A stretch of 8,722 bases of DNA from an uncultured Oscillospiraceae bacterium (GCA_934466455.1 CAKSLF010000030.1:1-8722); one strand, 5' to 3'. Positions 1 through 6,643 are shown, numbered from the stretch's first letter. Notes: generated by a model not told the origin, from the letters alone. Made by a program: numbers and translations.

Positions 1-4
1 CTCA

Positions 5-40
5 ACGCCGTCCCCGACGGGGACCCTAACGGCGTATTTT
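5..40 (+). terminator. Hairpin at the window edge, possible terminator of an upstream gene
   Basis: ACGCCGT (5-11) can pair with ACGGCGT (29-35), enclosing CCCC/GGGG; alternatively GTCCCC (10-15) pairs with GGGGAC (19-24) around a 3-nt loop. A short ATTTT follows. It would suit the end of a gene lying left of the window, but that gene is not visible and the T-run is short, so this is tentative. Confidence 0.35.
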
Positions 41-100
41 CAATATACCTGTTTCGCTCGGCTATCCTGACGGCTCGAAAACTTTTCCGCACAGAACAAA

Positions 101-181
101 GCCGCTCTGTAAGGTAAGCGGTATATCACAACCCCCTCCGCCGCTGCGGCGGCACCTCCCCTAAAGGGGAGGCGGCGGAGC
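101..181 (+). repeat. GC-rich two-hairpin intergenic repeat, left copy
   Basis: The stretch 101-172 is identical, base for base, to the reverse complement of 8651-8722; similarity continues with two mismatches to about 182. It contains two adjacent palindromes, CCGCCG-CTG-CGGCGG and CCTCCCC-TAAA-GGGGAGG, and a competing outer pairing between CTCCGCCG and CGGCGGAG. This resembles the abundant intergenic palindromic repeats of Ruminococcaceae-type genomes (recollection, not a search). No coding potential is seen; short reading frames crossing it are artefacts of the GC-rich palindrome. Confidence 0.85.
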
Positions 182-286
182 TTTCCGTTAAATAAAAAAG
201 AAAGCCGGTGGCGGCGAAACCGCCGCATTCCAGAAAAAATAAACTACGACATTACATAAAAATTCTTCAAAAAAGGAGGTTTGGTT
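182..286 (+). promoter_or_regulatory. Leader region of the RNase J gene
   Basis: The leader contains a hairpin (208-214 with 220-226, loop CGAAA) and ends in a strong ribosome binding site AGGAGG at 274-279. That site is 7 nt from a TTG at 287 but only 1 nt from the in-frame TTG at 281, so 287 is the likely start. I found no convincing -35/-10 pair here; transcription may begin in or left of the repeat. Confidence 0.6.
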
Positions 287-2317
287 TTGAACAAAAATCA
301 GACAGAGAGAGAAAAGCAACAGAAATCAAATATAGATAAGCTGGATTTGATTATGGCTGCTCTGCCGGAGGCGCAGTATTCCCACGACGAACCGAAAAAA
401 CAGGAAAAACCCGCCGAAAAAAAATCACAGAAAAAGAAACCCGCAGACAGAAAGCCGCCGGAAAAAAAATCTCCGGAGAAAAAACCGCAGGAAAAAAAGC
501 CGCAAAAGCAGCTTCCGAAAAAGCCGGAGCAAAAGCAGCTTCCGCCAAAAAGCGAAAAACAGCCGTCTTCGCATTTTGATGCGGAAAAGGAGAACCTTTT
601 CGGAACAAAACGCCGCAGAGGCCGCCCGCCCCTTGCGGCAAAAAATCCCCCGCTTAAAATAATTCCCCTCGGCGGTCTCGGAGAAATCGGAAAAAATATG
701 ACCGTTTATGAATACGAGGACGAAATGATAATCGTCGATTGCGGAATGGCTTTTCCCGATGACGAAATGCTTGGAGTTGACCTTGTTATCCCGGATTTTA
801 CCTACCTTGAGGAAAACAGGAACAAGATAAAGGGTCTTTTTATCACCCACGGTCACGAGGACCATATCGGTGCGGTGCCCTATCTTCTTCAAAAGCTGAA
901 TATTCCGGTTTTTGCAACCCGCTTCAGCATGGCTCTTATTGAAATGAAGCTTGCGGAAAAGGGGCTTCTCGGCGGCGCAAGCCTTACCGTGGTAAAGCCC
1001 GGCGAAACCGTTTCCGCCGGAATTATGAGCGTGGAATTTATCTATGTAAACCACTCCATTCCCGATTCCTGCGCCTTTGCGATACACACCCCCGCCGGAA
1101 CGGTTATCCAAACCGGCGACTTTAAGGTGGACTATACCCCGGCAAGGGGCGGAGTTATCGACCTTGCCCGCTTTGGCGAACTGGGCAACAAGGGAGTTCT
1201 TGCCCTGCTTTCGGATTCCACAAACGCCGAACGCCCCGGAAGCACCCCAAGCGAGCGCATAGTCGGCGAATCCTTTGATATGCTTTTTAAGAATGCCGAA
1301 GGACGGCGCATAATCATAGCAACCTTTTCCTCCAATGTCCACAGAGTACAGCTTGCGATAGATTCCGCCGTCAGGTTTGGGCGAAAGGTTGCCGTTTCCG
1401 GGCGGAGTATGGAGCAGGTTGTGGATAAAGCCCTTGAGCTTGGCTATCTTGAGGCACCGGAGGGCACCGTCGTTTCCCTCGACGCAATAAACCGCCTGCC
1501 GGAAGGCGAGGCGGTAGTCGTCACAACCGGAAGCCAGGGCGAACCGATGTCCGCCCTTACAAGAATGGCTATGGGCGACCACAGAAAGATAAATATAACA
1601 AGCCGTGACCTTGTAATAATCTCCGCATACCCCATTCCGGGGAACGAAAAAAGCGTCGGCAGGGTCGTAAACGAGCTTATGCGCCTTGGCGCAGAGGTGG
1701 TTTACGAGCGTTACAGCCAGATACATGTTTCCGGTCACGCCTGTCAGGACGAGGAAAAGCTGATGATCGCCCTGACAAAGCCGATGTATTTTATTCCGCT
1801 TCACGGCGAATACAAGCACCTTAAAATACACGCTTCCACTGCCATGTCCATGGGTATGCCGGAGGAAAATGTACTTATTCCGGAGCTTGGGCGGGTAATA
1901 GAGGTAAGCGTAAACGGAATTTCCGCCGTAAGCAATGTTGCCGCAGGAGCCGTTCTTGTGGACGGTCTTGGCGTCGGCGATGTGGGAAATGTGGTTCTTC
2001 GGGACAGAAAGCACCTTGGCGAGGACGGTCTTATGGTAATCACCGTCACACTAAGCGACAAGGGAGAAATTCTTGCCGGACCGGACATTGTTTCCCGGGG
2101 CTTTGTCTATGTGCGGGATTCCGAGGATATGATTTCGGCAACAAGAAAGGTTGTTGAAGAAGCTTTGCTTTCCTCCGTTTCGGAAAACAAGCGGGATTGG
2201 CAGAACCTAAAGACAAAAATCCGGGATGCCGCCGGGGATTACCTCTACGGTCTTACCCAGCGCAGACCGATGATTCTGCCCGTGATCCAGGAAGTAAAGG
2301 TAAACCGATTTGAATAA
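287..2317 (+). CDS. rnj: Ribonuclease J (metallo-beta-lactamase/beta-CASP RNase)
   Basis: RNase J is a zinc-dependent 5'-3' exo- and endoribonuclease central to cytoplasmic RNA decay and maturation in Bacillota. Numbered from the TTG start (676 aa), the catalytic set is complete: HGHEDH at 188-193, H256 in NHSIPDS, D278 in TGDFK, the beta-CASP motif SGHA (H484) and H506 in PLHGEY. The beta-lactamase core begins near residue 121 (IIPLGGLGEIGKN) and the C-terminal domain lies near 580-676. The family is usually about 550-560 aa; the excess is a 120-residue N-terminal extension rich in Lys, Pro, Glu and Gln with repeated EKK blocks, followed by an AT-hook-like RRRGRPP at 109-115. The gene stands alone, convergent with the glycosylase gene. 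Whether it corresponds to J1 or J2 cannot be decided; only one copy is visible. Confidence 0.96.
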   Translation: MNKNQTEREKQQKSNIDKLDLIMAALPEAQYSHDEPKKQEKPAEKKSQKKKPADRKPPEKKSPEKKPQEKKPQKQLPKKPEQKQLPPKSEKQPSSHFDAEKENLFGTKRRRGRPPLAAKNPPLKIIPLGGLGEIGKNMTVYEYEDEMIIVDCGMAFPDDEMLGVDLVIPDFTYLEENRNKIKGLFITHGHEDHIGAVPYLLQKLNIPVFATRFSMALIEMKLAEKGLLGGASLTVVKPGETVSAGIMSVEFIYVNHSIPDSCAFAIHTPAGTVIQTGDFKVDYTPARGGVIDLARFGELGNKGVLALLSDSTNAERPGSTPSERIVGESFDMLFKNAEGRRIIIATFSSNVHRVQLAIDSAVRFGRKVAVSGRSMEQVVDKALELGYLEAPEGTVVSLDAINRLPEGEAVVVTTGSQGEPMSALTRMAMGDHRKINITSRDLVIISAYPIPGNEKSVGRVVNELMRLGAEVVYERYSQIHVSGHACQDEEKLMIALTKPMYFIPLHGEYKHLKIHASTAMSMGMPEENVLIPELGRVIEVSVNGISAVSNVAAGAVLVDGLGVGDVGNVVLRDRKHLGEDGLMVITVTLSDKGEILAGPDIVSRGFVYVRDSEDMISATRKVVEEALLSSVSENKRDWQNLKTKIRDAAGDYLYGLTQRRPMILPVIQEVKVNRFE

Positions 2318-2322
2318 ACAAA

Positions 2323-2359
2323 AACGCCCCCATGTTCCTTTAATGAGCACGGGGGCGTT
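2323..2359. terminator. Terminator between convergent RNase J and glycosylase genes
   Basis: AACGCCCCC (2323-2331) pairs with GGGGGCGTT (2351-2359), and the stem can extend by TG/CA past one mismatch. The T-run is better on the minus strand (GCGTTTTTGTTT) than on the plus strand, so it suits minus-strand transcripts best. Its position 6 nt after the rnj stop makes bidirectional use likely. Confidence 0.75.
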
Positions 2360-2530
2360 GCTTTACGCTTTGAAAAAGGACGGTGCGGCAGATTTTTATT
2401 CGGTTTTCCGTTGACGAGGGGCGGGCAGCCCGCCTTTGCGGCGGCTGCCGCCGGGTATGCCCAAAACCCGCACGAGGGAGCGGCAAAATTGTAAAAGCGG
2501 AAAGCCGGGCGCAGAATGTTCCGCTGCGGA
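2360..2530. other. Intergenic spacer with GC-rich palindromes, no gene seen
   Basis: The spacer contains GCGGGC/GCCCGC (2421-2433) and CGGCGG-CTG-CCGCCG (2439-2453), resembling the hairpin units of the repeats elsewhere in the window, but no clear match to them. Frames across it lack ribosome binding sites and recognisable protein sequence. Confidence 0.5.
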
Positions 2531-2576
2531 AAATAAAACGCCTGCCCGCCCTCCGCTCCGCCGCAAAAGCGGCGTT
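2531..2576 (-). terminator. Probable terminator of the glycosylase gene
   Basis: Read on the minus strand, AACGCC begins on the gene's stop codon and pairs with GGCGTT about 40 nt later, with a nested CGCCGC-TTTT-GCGGCG hairpin, then TTTTATTTT. The long outer loop makes it a weaker candidate than the hairpin at 2323-2359, which lies further downstream on the same strand. Confidence 0.45.
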
Positions 2577-3069
2577 ACAGGTATTCCGCAATGACGGAAT
2601 AAGCCCGGATAAGCTCCGTAAGACTTGCCCGGGCGTTCGCCGGGCTTGTGGAGGGAAGCTCGGTTGCGGGCGGACAGCCCGCCGGAACGCAAAAGCGGCG
2701 GTAAAACCTTGCGGCGGCTTTGCCTGTCGTAAAAACCGCCTTAATGCCGCTGCGGCGCAGCAGGAAGGCAATGTCGTTCGGCACGGGATTTTTTATTGCG
2801 GAATCGGCTGCACCCTCGATGTCGCATTGCTCAAGTACATCCCAAAGGGCAACCCCACGGCGCAAAGCAAGGCTGCGCCGCTCCTCCGCCGTAGGCGGAA
2901 AAGGCTCGCCGAGCACGGCGGCAAGCACCCGCCAAAAGCGGTTTTGGGGGTGAGCATAATAAAAGCCCGCCTCCCGGCTTTTTGGCGAGGGCATTGTTCC
3001 TAAAATGAGCACGCTGCTGTGCTCATCAAATACAGGCGGAATTTCTCCGTGCTCAACATGAATAAGCAT
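2575..3069 (-). CDS. Uracil-DNA glycosylase superfamily protein, probable DNA-deoxyinosine (hypoxanthine-DNA) glycosylase
   Basis: The 164-aa protein matches the short glycosylases that remove hypoxanthine (deaminated adenine) from DNA, starting base excision repair in the cytoplasm. Visible family marks are the first motif GTMPSP (24-29), the signature YYAHPQNRFW (37-46), in which N43 is the likely catalytic asparagine of family 6 enzymes, and a second active-site motif STSPANA (140-146) near the C-terminus. The length is normal for the family. The start is fixed by AAGGAG at 3077-3082, 7 nt before the ATG. The gene begins only 26 nt after a strong hairpin that ends the upstream membrane-protein gene, so it either relies on readthrough or has a promoter embedded in that hairpin. 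Assignment to the superfamily is firm; hypoxanthine specificity is inferred from motif resemblance. Confidence 0.82.
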   Translation of the reverse strand: MLIHVEHGEIPPVFDEHSSVLILGTMPSPKSREAGFYYAHPQNRFWRVLAAVLGEPFPPTAEERRSLALRRGVALWDVLEQCDIEGAADSAIKNPVPNDIAFLLRRSGIKAVFTTGKAAARFYRRFCVPAGCPPATELPSTSPANARASLTELIRAYSVIAEYL

Positions 3070-3089
3070 ATGCTTTCTCCTTATGCAAA

Positions 3090-3118
3090 AATATAAAAAA
3101 GCGGCTTTTTTATGCGAA
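3090..3118 (-). promoter_or_regulatory. Weak promoter candidate inside the terminator hairpin, for the glycosylase gene
   Basis: On the minus strand TTCGCA (3113-3118) and TATATT (3090-3095) are 17 nt apart. The -35 matches consensus at 4 of 6 positions. Transcription would start near 3083, just before the ribosome binding site. This is AT-rich terminator sequence, so chance resemblance is quite possible. Confidence 0.25.
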
Positions 3119-3132
3119 AAAAGCCGCTTTTT
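3096..3132. terminator. Strong bidirectional intrinsic terminator
   Basis: A perfect 16-bp stem (3096-3111 with 3117-3132; core GCGGC/GCCGC flanked by A-runs and T-runs) has a 5-nt loop. It begins 2 nt after the stop codon of the minus-strand membrane-protein gene and ends in T-runs on both strands. Confidence 0.9.
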
Positions 3133-3134
3133 GT

Positions 3135-3590
3135 TCAGTCCTTATTCTTCTTCGGAAGATACTTTATCAAAAGGGCTGCAATACCGGAAAGAAGCTGAAA
3201 AGCCGCAACGGTCATCATCAAAAAATCCTGAAGATAGACATCCGGAGCTACCGCCCAGAGCTTTGCAAGACGAATGAGCACCGCAACCGCTCCGCAGAAC
3301 GGCACAAGCCAAAGCCCCGCCGGATTTTCCTTTATAATGAGCACCGCAGACGCAATATTCGGTGCGGCGCAGAAAATCAGCAGCAAAAACGCCGAAAAGG
3401 CGTAGTTTTTGAAAAGCATCTCTCCGAGGGGAAGCCGCTCAAGAGCGGGCAAAAGCCCGCCGATTCCAAGAAGCGAGCCGTCCGGCTTTATCAGCAGGGC
3501 AAAGCCGCCGTTGAGTGCGGAAAGCCCGGCAAACGCCGCCAGTGCAAGAAACCATATTTTAGAGCCGCTTAAATTTTTGAGTAAATTCAT
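3135..3590 (-). CDS. Small integral membrane protein with four predicted helices, function unknown
   Basis: The 151-aa protein is strongly hydrophobic. Likely membrane segments are residues 12-34, 63-86, 91-112 and 122-144, with a Lys-rich cytoplasmic tail (KYLPKKNKD). A loop with KPDGSLLG after helix 1 recalls a widespread group of uncharacterised bacterial four-helix proteins that carry a similar Pro-Asp/Ser-Gly turn there, but I cannot name a family. The ATG at 3590 is chosen because AAAGGAGG (3597-3604) lies 6 nt upstream; a longer in-frame version starting near 3716 would run through repeat-like palindromic sequence and has no such site. It lies on the same strand as prfC, 478 nt downstream of it with repeats between, so cotranscription is doubtful. 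Confidence 0.75.
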   Translation of the reverse strand: MNLLKNLSGSKIWFLALAAFAGLSALNGGFALLIKPDGSLLGIGGLLPALERLPLGEMLFKNYAFSAFLLLIFCAAPNIASAVLIIKENPAGLWLVPFCGAVAVLIRLAKLWAVAPDVYLQDFLMMTVAAFQLLSGIAALLIKYLPKKNKD

Positions 3591-3659
3591 GCTGCCCCTC
3601 CTTTCTTTTATGTCGAAGACAACGCCTTTTTGTTTTATAAAAATGTCCGTGACTTTCTC

Positions 3660-3707
3660 CGCCGCCCTGCGGCGAAAGGCTGCCCATTGGTTCCCCTTTT
3701 GGGGGAA
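3660..3707. repeat. Two-hairpin palindromic unit, diverged relative of the end repeats
   Basis: CGCCGC-CCT-GCGGCG (3660-3674) is followed by TTCCCC-TTTTG-GGGGAA (3691-3707). The order (a CGCCGC-type hairpin, then a run-of-C/run-of-G hairpin) matches the repeat at 101-181, but the sequence between the hairpins differs. It lies in the leader of the membrane-protein gene. Confidence 0.5.
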
Positions 3708-3759
3708 GGCTTGCAAGGCTTTTCTTTCGGTTGCAAAAGAGCGGGGTAAACTGTGAAAA

Positions 3760-4036
3760 GTGTAAACGCTTTACCCGGTCAGGGGATACAACCCCTCAGT
3801 CAAAACCTACGGTTTTGCCAGCTCCCCTTGCACAGTTGGCTTTCGAGTGCCGCCGGTGGCGGATACAACGAGAAAAGCAAGCTGCTGCCGTCCGCAAGTG
3901 CGAAAGCGAACAGCCGAAGCACGAGCGGCTAACGGCGAAGGAGCCGAGATTCGCCCTCCGTCGGAGCGGTGCGGGTTTTGCACAGGGGAGTCGGGAAGCG
4001 CACCGCAAACCCTCGCCGCAAACCTTGCTTTGCGGC
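3760..4036 (+). repeat. Mosaic intergenic repeat, copy 1
   Basis: This copy corresponds to the reverse complement of 8471-8629. Module A (3760-3835) has the shared GTGTAAACGC, a GGGG-ATACAA-CCCC hairpin, CTCAGTC, a 7-bp hairpin CAAAACC-TAC-GGTTTTG (3801-3817) and AGCTCCCCTTGCAC. Module B (3941-4014, 74 nt) begins GAGCCGAG and includes CCTCCGTCGG, TTGCAC and CACCGCAAA; its counterpart is 8471-8544. Between them about 105 nt (3836-3940) have no counterpart in the other copy. An 8-bp hairpin (GCCGCAAA/TTTGCGGC, 4015-4036) follows and might serve as the 3' end of the prfC transcript, though no T-run follows it on the minus strand. The whole 3591-4067 interval contains no gene I can support. Confidence 0.8.
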
Positions 4037-4067
4037 TCCGCCGCCATCGAAAAAATAAGCTTTGCGG

Positions 4068-5648
4068 TTATACCCTAAGCTCGTCGGAAAGAACAAGCCC
4101 GGGGTTTTGCTTTTCGATATAGTTCAGTGCCCAAATTCCGCTAAAGACGATTACGCTGTTGCCACGGTAATCCTCAAGCACCTTGCAGCCGTTTGCAAGG
4201 TCAAGCTTTTGCGGGTCGCAGGGGGATTCGATGATAAAGCGCAGATGCTCGTACGGAAGACCGGTCATAACAAGCTCCACCCCGTATTCGTTAAGCATAC
4301 GGTAGCGGAAAACATCGAACTGAAGCGTTCCCACAACGCCGATTACAGCTTCCTCCATGCCGAGGGCGGGGATTTTGAAAATCTGGATTGCGCCCTCTCT
4401 TGCGATTTGCTCGATTCCTTTGATAAACTGCTTGCGCTTCATGGTGTCCTTCGGGCGGGCAGTCATAAAATGCTCCGGCTCAAAGGTCGGTATTCCGGAA
4501 TAGCGGAATTTCCTTCCGGGAGTGGTTATGGTGTCGCCTATGGAGAAGATGCCGGGGTCGAAAACGCCGATTATGTCCCCGGCATATGCTTCGTCGATTA
4601 TCTCACGCTCCGCCGCCATAATGTGCTGCGGTTGGGAAAGGCGCAGCTTTTTTCCGCCCTGAACATGATAAACCTCTGCGTCACGCTCAAATTTGCCGGA
4701 GCAGATGCGCATAAAGGCAAGGCGGTCGCGGTGCGCCTTGTTCATGTTCGCTTGGATTTTGAATACAAAGGCGGAAAAATCCTCTGTAATCGGGTCGATA
4801 ACGCCCTCGTCGGAAACACGGGGGGTGGGCGGAGTCGTCATGCGGAGAAATTCGTTGAGAAAAGGCTCTACACCGAAATTCGTAAGGGCGGAGCCAAAGA
4901 AAACGGGGCTCAGCGTTCCGGCACGAACTGCGTCGAGGTCAAGCTCCCGCCCTGCGCCAAGAAGCTCCACATCGTCCCTAAGCTGCTCCCAGCGGGCTTT
5001 GCCGATATGCTCCGCAACGGCGGGGTCGGAAAGCTCCACCGCTTCGGAAAGGGCTTTTCTTCCCCTGCCCTCGCCGGTAAAGAAAAGAATATTTTTGCTT
5101 TGGCGGTCATAAACCCCCTGAAATTCCTTTCCGGAGCCTATCGGCCAGTTTACGGCGCAGGTGTCGATTCCAAGCTCCCTCTCAACCTCCTCGCAAAGGT
5201 CAAAGGGGTCTTTGGAATCCCTGTCCATTTTGTTGATAAAGGTAAAAATCGGGATATGGCGCATTGCGCAGACCTTAAAAAGCTTTCTTGTCTGCGCCTC
5301 AACGCCCTTGCTTCCGTCGATGACCATAACGGCGGAATCCGCAGCCATAAGGGTGCGGTAGGTGTCCTCGGAAAAATCCTGGTGACCGGGGGTATCAAGA
5401 ATATTTACGCAAAAGCCGTCGTAAACAAACTGCATTACGGAGGAGGTTACGGAAATTCCCCTTTGCTTTTCAATTTCCATCCAGTCGGAGGTGGCTGCCT
5501 TTGCTTTTTTGCCCTTTACCTCGCCGGCTTGGGCGATTGCCCCGCCGTAGAGGAGGAATTTTTCCGTAAGGGTGGTTTTACCGGCGTCCGGGTGGGAGAT
5601 TATTGCAAAGGTGCGCCTGCGTGAAATTTCTTCTTTTAGCGTTGACAT
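4068..5648 (-). CDS. prfC: Peptide chain release factor 3 (RF3)
   Basis: RF3 is a translational GTPase that recycles class-I release factors from the ribosome after peptide release. The 526-aa length is typical of the family. GTPase motifs are intact: G1 SHPDAGKTT at 18-26, the switch I stretch with QRGISV (62-67), G3 DTPGHQDF at 85-92 and G4 NKMD at 139-142. The early EIEKQRGISVTSS stretch, DGSKGVEAQT and the C-terminal region fit RF3 rather than EF-G or LepA. The ATG start has AAAAGGAG at 5659-5666, 10 nt upstream. A near-consensus promoter lies about 150 nt upstream, leaving a structured leader. The gene is monocistronic by layout: a promoter-facing divergent gene on one side and a repeat-filled 478-nt gap on the other. 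Confidence 0.97.
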   Translation of the reverse strand: MSTLKEEISRRRTFAIISHPDAGKTTLTEKFLLYGGAIAQAGEVKGKKAKAATSDWMEIEKQRGISVTSSVMQFVYDGFCVNILDTPGHQDFSEDTYRTLMAADSAVMVIDGSKGVEAQTRKLFKVCAMRHIPIFTFINKMDRDSKDPFDLCEEVERELGIDTCAVNWPIGSGKEFQGVYDRQSKNILFFTGEGRGRKALSEAVELSDPAVAEHIGKARWEQLRDDVELLGAGRELDLDAVRAGTLSPVFFGSALTNFGVEPFLNEFLRMTTPPTPRVSDEGVIDPITEDFSAFVFKIQANMNKAHRDRLAFMRICSGKFERDAEVYHVQGGKKLRLSQPQHIMAAEREIIDEAYAGDIIGVFDPGIFSIGDTITTPGRKFRYSGIPTFEPEHFMTARPKDTMKRKQFIKGIEQIAREGAIQIFKIPALGMEEAVIGVVGTLQFDVFRYRMLNEYGVELVMTGLPYEHLRFIIESPCDPQKLDLANGCKVLEDYRGNSVIVFSGIWALNYIEKQNPGLVLSDELRV

Positions 5649-5688
5649 ATGGAAAAAGCTCCTTTTGAGTATTGTTGTCTGATTTTAC

Positions 5689-5728
5689 GGCTTTTTAGAG
5701 AGGGCGGCTTTCGCCGCAAAAAAAAGCC
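5689..5728 (-). promoter_or_regulatory. Nested hairpin in the prfC leader
   Basis: On the minus strand GGCTTTTT (5721-5728) can pair with AAAAAGCC (5689-5696), enclosing a GCGGC-GAAA-GCCGC hairpin (5704-5717). This pairing would mask the T-run that could act in the adjacent terminator candidate. Structure only; no known riboswitch class is recognised. Confidence 0.45.
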
Positions 5729-5775
5729 TTGCGGGTACGCTCTTTTTATGGGGGAAAATCGAAGCGCACGCCGCA
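5718..5775 (-). terminator. Possible attenuator (terminator) in the prfC leader
   Basis: On the minus strand the arm at 5762-5775 can pair with the arm at 5730-5744 as a 5-bp plus 8-bp stem with one bulged C and two G-U pairs. After AGGC comes a run of eight T (5718-5725). The 4-nt gap between stem and T-run weakens the case. It lies after the predicted prfC start site and before its ribosome binding site, so it would control readthrough into prfC. Confidence 0.35.
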
Positions 5776-5797
5776 GAATTGCATAATAAATCATTTT

Positions 5798-5826
5798 ATT
5801 TTACCACAGCGAAAGGGGTTTTACAA
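5798..5826 (-). promoter_or_regulatory. Sigma-A type promoter of prfC
   Basis: On the minus strand TTGTAA (5821-5826), a 17-nt spacer and TAAAAT (5798-5803) with an upstream TG (extended -10). Predicted transcription start is near 5791, giving a leader of about 140 nt. Confidence 0.7.
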
Positions 5827-5970
5827 GGCGGCTGCATAAAAAAAGCGGCTGTAAGGATAAATTTGCCGCCGTCCGTAAAAAATTTTCAAAGGTAGCCGCA
5901 ACATTTTCGGCTTTTTTTCGTCTGTATAGTGTAACGGATCGTTCCGAATTTGCGAAATTTTGCCGGGAGA
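5827..5970. other. Spacer between divergent promoters
   Basis: No gene is supported here. On the plus strand AGCCG (5894-5898) can pair with CGGCT (5908-5912) before seven T (5912-5918), a weak terminator-like shape with no visible transcript upstream. Repeated GCGGCTG words occur at 5830-5852. Nothing else recognised. Confidence 0.35.
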
Positions 5971-5999
5971 TTGACATTGCCGGAAATTTCTACTATAAT
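5971..5999 (+). promoter_or_regulatory. Perfect consensus sigma-A promoter
   Basis: TTGACA (5971-5976), exactly 17 nt, TATAAT (5994-5999). Predicted start near 6006. The spacer holds the 8-nt palindrome GAAATTTC (5983-5990), and a similar GAAATTTT lies just upstream; a repressor site is conceivable but unsupported. Confidence 0.93.
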
Positions 6000-6036
6000 T
6001 GTCGCAGAAGCCTTTGTAAAAGGAGGGACGGCTATA

Positions 6037-6609
6037 ATGAGCGGTGCTAAAAGAAATTTTGCCGCAGACTTTCTGTACATATTGATGCTTGCGGTTTTTG
6101 CGGCAACGCTTACCGGGTCGTCCGCCGAAGAGGAAGCGGCAAGCCCGCCCGTTTCCGTAATCGAAAGCGGGCGCACCCTTGCGGTGCAGGACGGATTTAC
6201 CGTAAGGTACGCCTTTTTCGGCGGAGAAAAACAAAATATGGAGCTGCGCTCCCCCTGTGTAATCCGCCCGGGCAGATGCAGCTTTTCCGACCGATATGTT
6301 TTTATGCCGGATAAAAGCTTTGGCATTATGCGGCGGGGCGGGGAGCTTTTGCCCGTGGGCTGCGCCGTTTTCGACCGTTTTGGAAGAACAATAAGGGAAT
6401 TTTCCGCCCCGCAAAGTGCGCTTATGGGTCAAAACGGCTATATGCGGGGGCTTTGCGCCTTTTTTATCAATAACGAAACGATTTTGATAAAAACCACTGC
6501 GGAAAGCTTTACCCTTAATGTAAAAACCGGCGTTGTAAAGAAAAAATCCTGCGGGGATTTTCCTGAAAAAGCTTTTCCGAATTCAAAGGGAGCTGCGGCG
6601 GAGCTGTAA
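6037..6609 (+). CDS. Short exported or membrane-anchored protein, function unknown
   Basis: The 190-aa protein has basic residues K5 R6, a hydrophobic stretch at about 12-26, and a small-residue SSA|EEE site near residue 30, so it is either secreted or anchored by an N-terminal helix. The mature part is soluble-looking, with five cysteines (74, 81, 109, 140, 172) and short beta-type phrases such as RYVFMPDKSFGI and FINNETILIKTT that vaguely recall propeller blades; no family is recognised. The ATG at 6037 is fixed by AGGAGG (6021-6026), 10 nt upstream, and by the promoter; the longer in-frame start at 5950 lies upstream of the promoter and is excluded. It is monocistronic, bounded by a perfect promoter and a strong terminator. 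Confidence 0.8.
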   Translation: MSGAKRNFAADFLYILMLAVFAATLTGSSAEEEAASPPVSVIESGRTLAVQDGFTVRYAFFGGEKQNMELRSPCVIRPGRCSFSDRYVFMPDKSFGIMRRGGELLPVGCAVFDRFGRTIREFSAPQSALMGQNGYMRGLCAFFINNETILIKTTAESFTLNVKTGVVKKKSCGDFPEKAFPNSKGAAAEL

Positions 6610-6643
6610 AAAAACCGCAGCCGTGCTCAAAATATAAAAGGCA

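Noticed and set aside
425..2014. 529-codon open frame antisense to RNase J
   Set aside because: It lies wholly opposite a fully conserved gene, has no ribosome binding site and encodes no recognisable domain; long antisense frames are common in this base composition.
2383..3003. 206-codon plus-strand frame over the glycosylase gene
   Set aside because: It is the shadow of the minus-strand glycosylase gene, which has clear family motifs and a proper ribosome binding site.
3847..4122. Short frames in the two mosaic repeats giving similar peptides (also 8321-8554, minus strand)
   Set aside because: The peptide similarity (CGxCTGE-type) follows from the DNA repeat; no ribosome binding sites, and the frames run into palindromes and neighbouring genes.
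4062..5624. 520-codon open frame antisense to prfC
   Set aside because: It mirrors the RF3 gene, whose GTPase motifs are intact on the other strand; the product is unrecognisable.
5881..5920. Small RNA gene ending at a T-run
   Set aside because: The stem is only 5 bp and no promoter is visible upstream on the plus strand; kept only as a note in the spacer entry.
5950..6036. N-terminal extension of the exported protein from an upstream start
   Set aside because: The promoter lies downstream of that start, and a good ribosome binding site precedes 6037.
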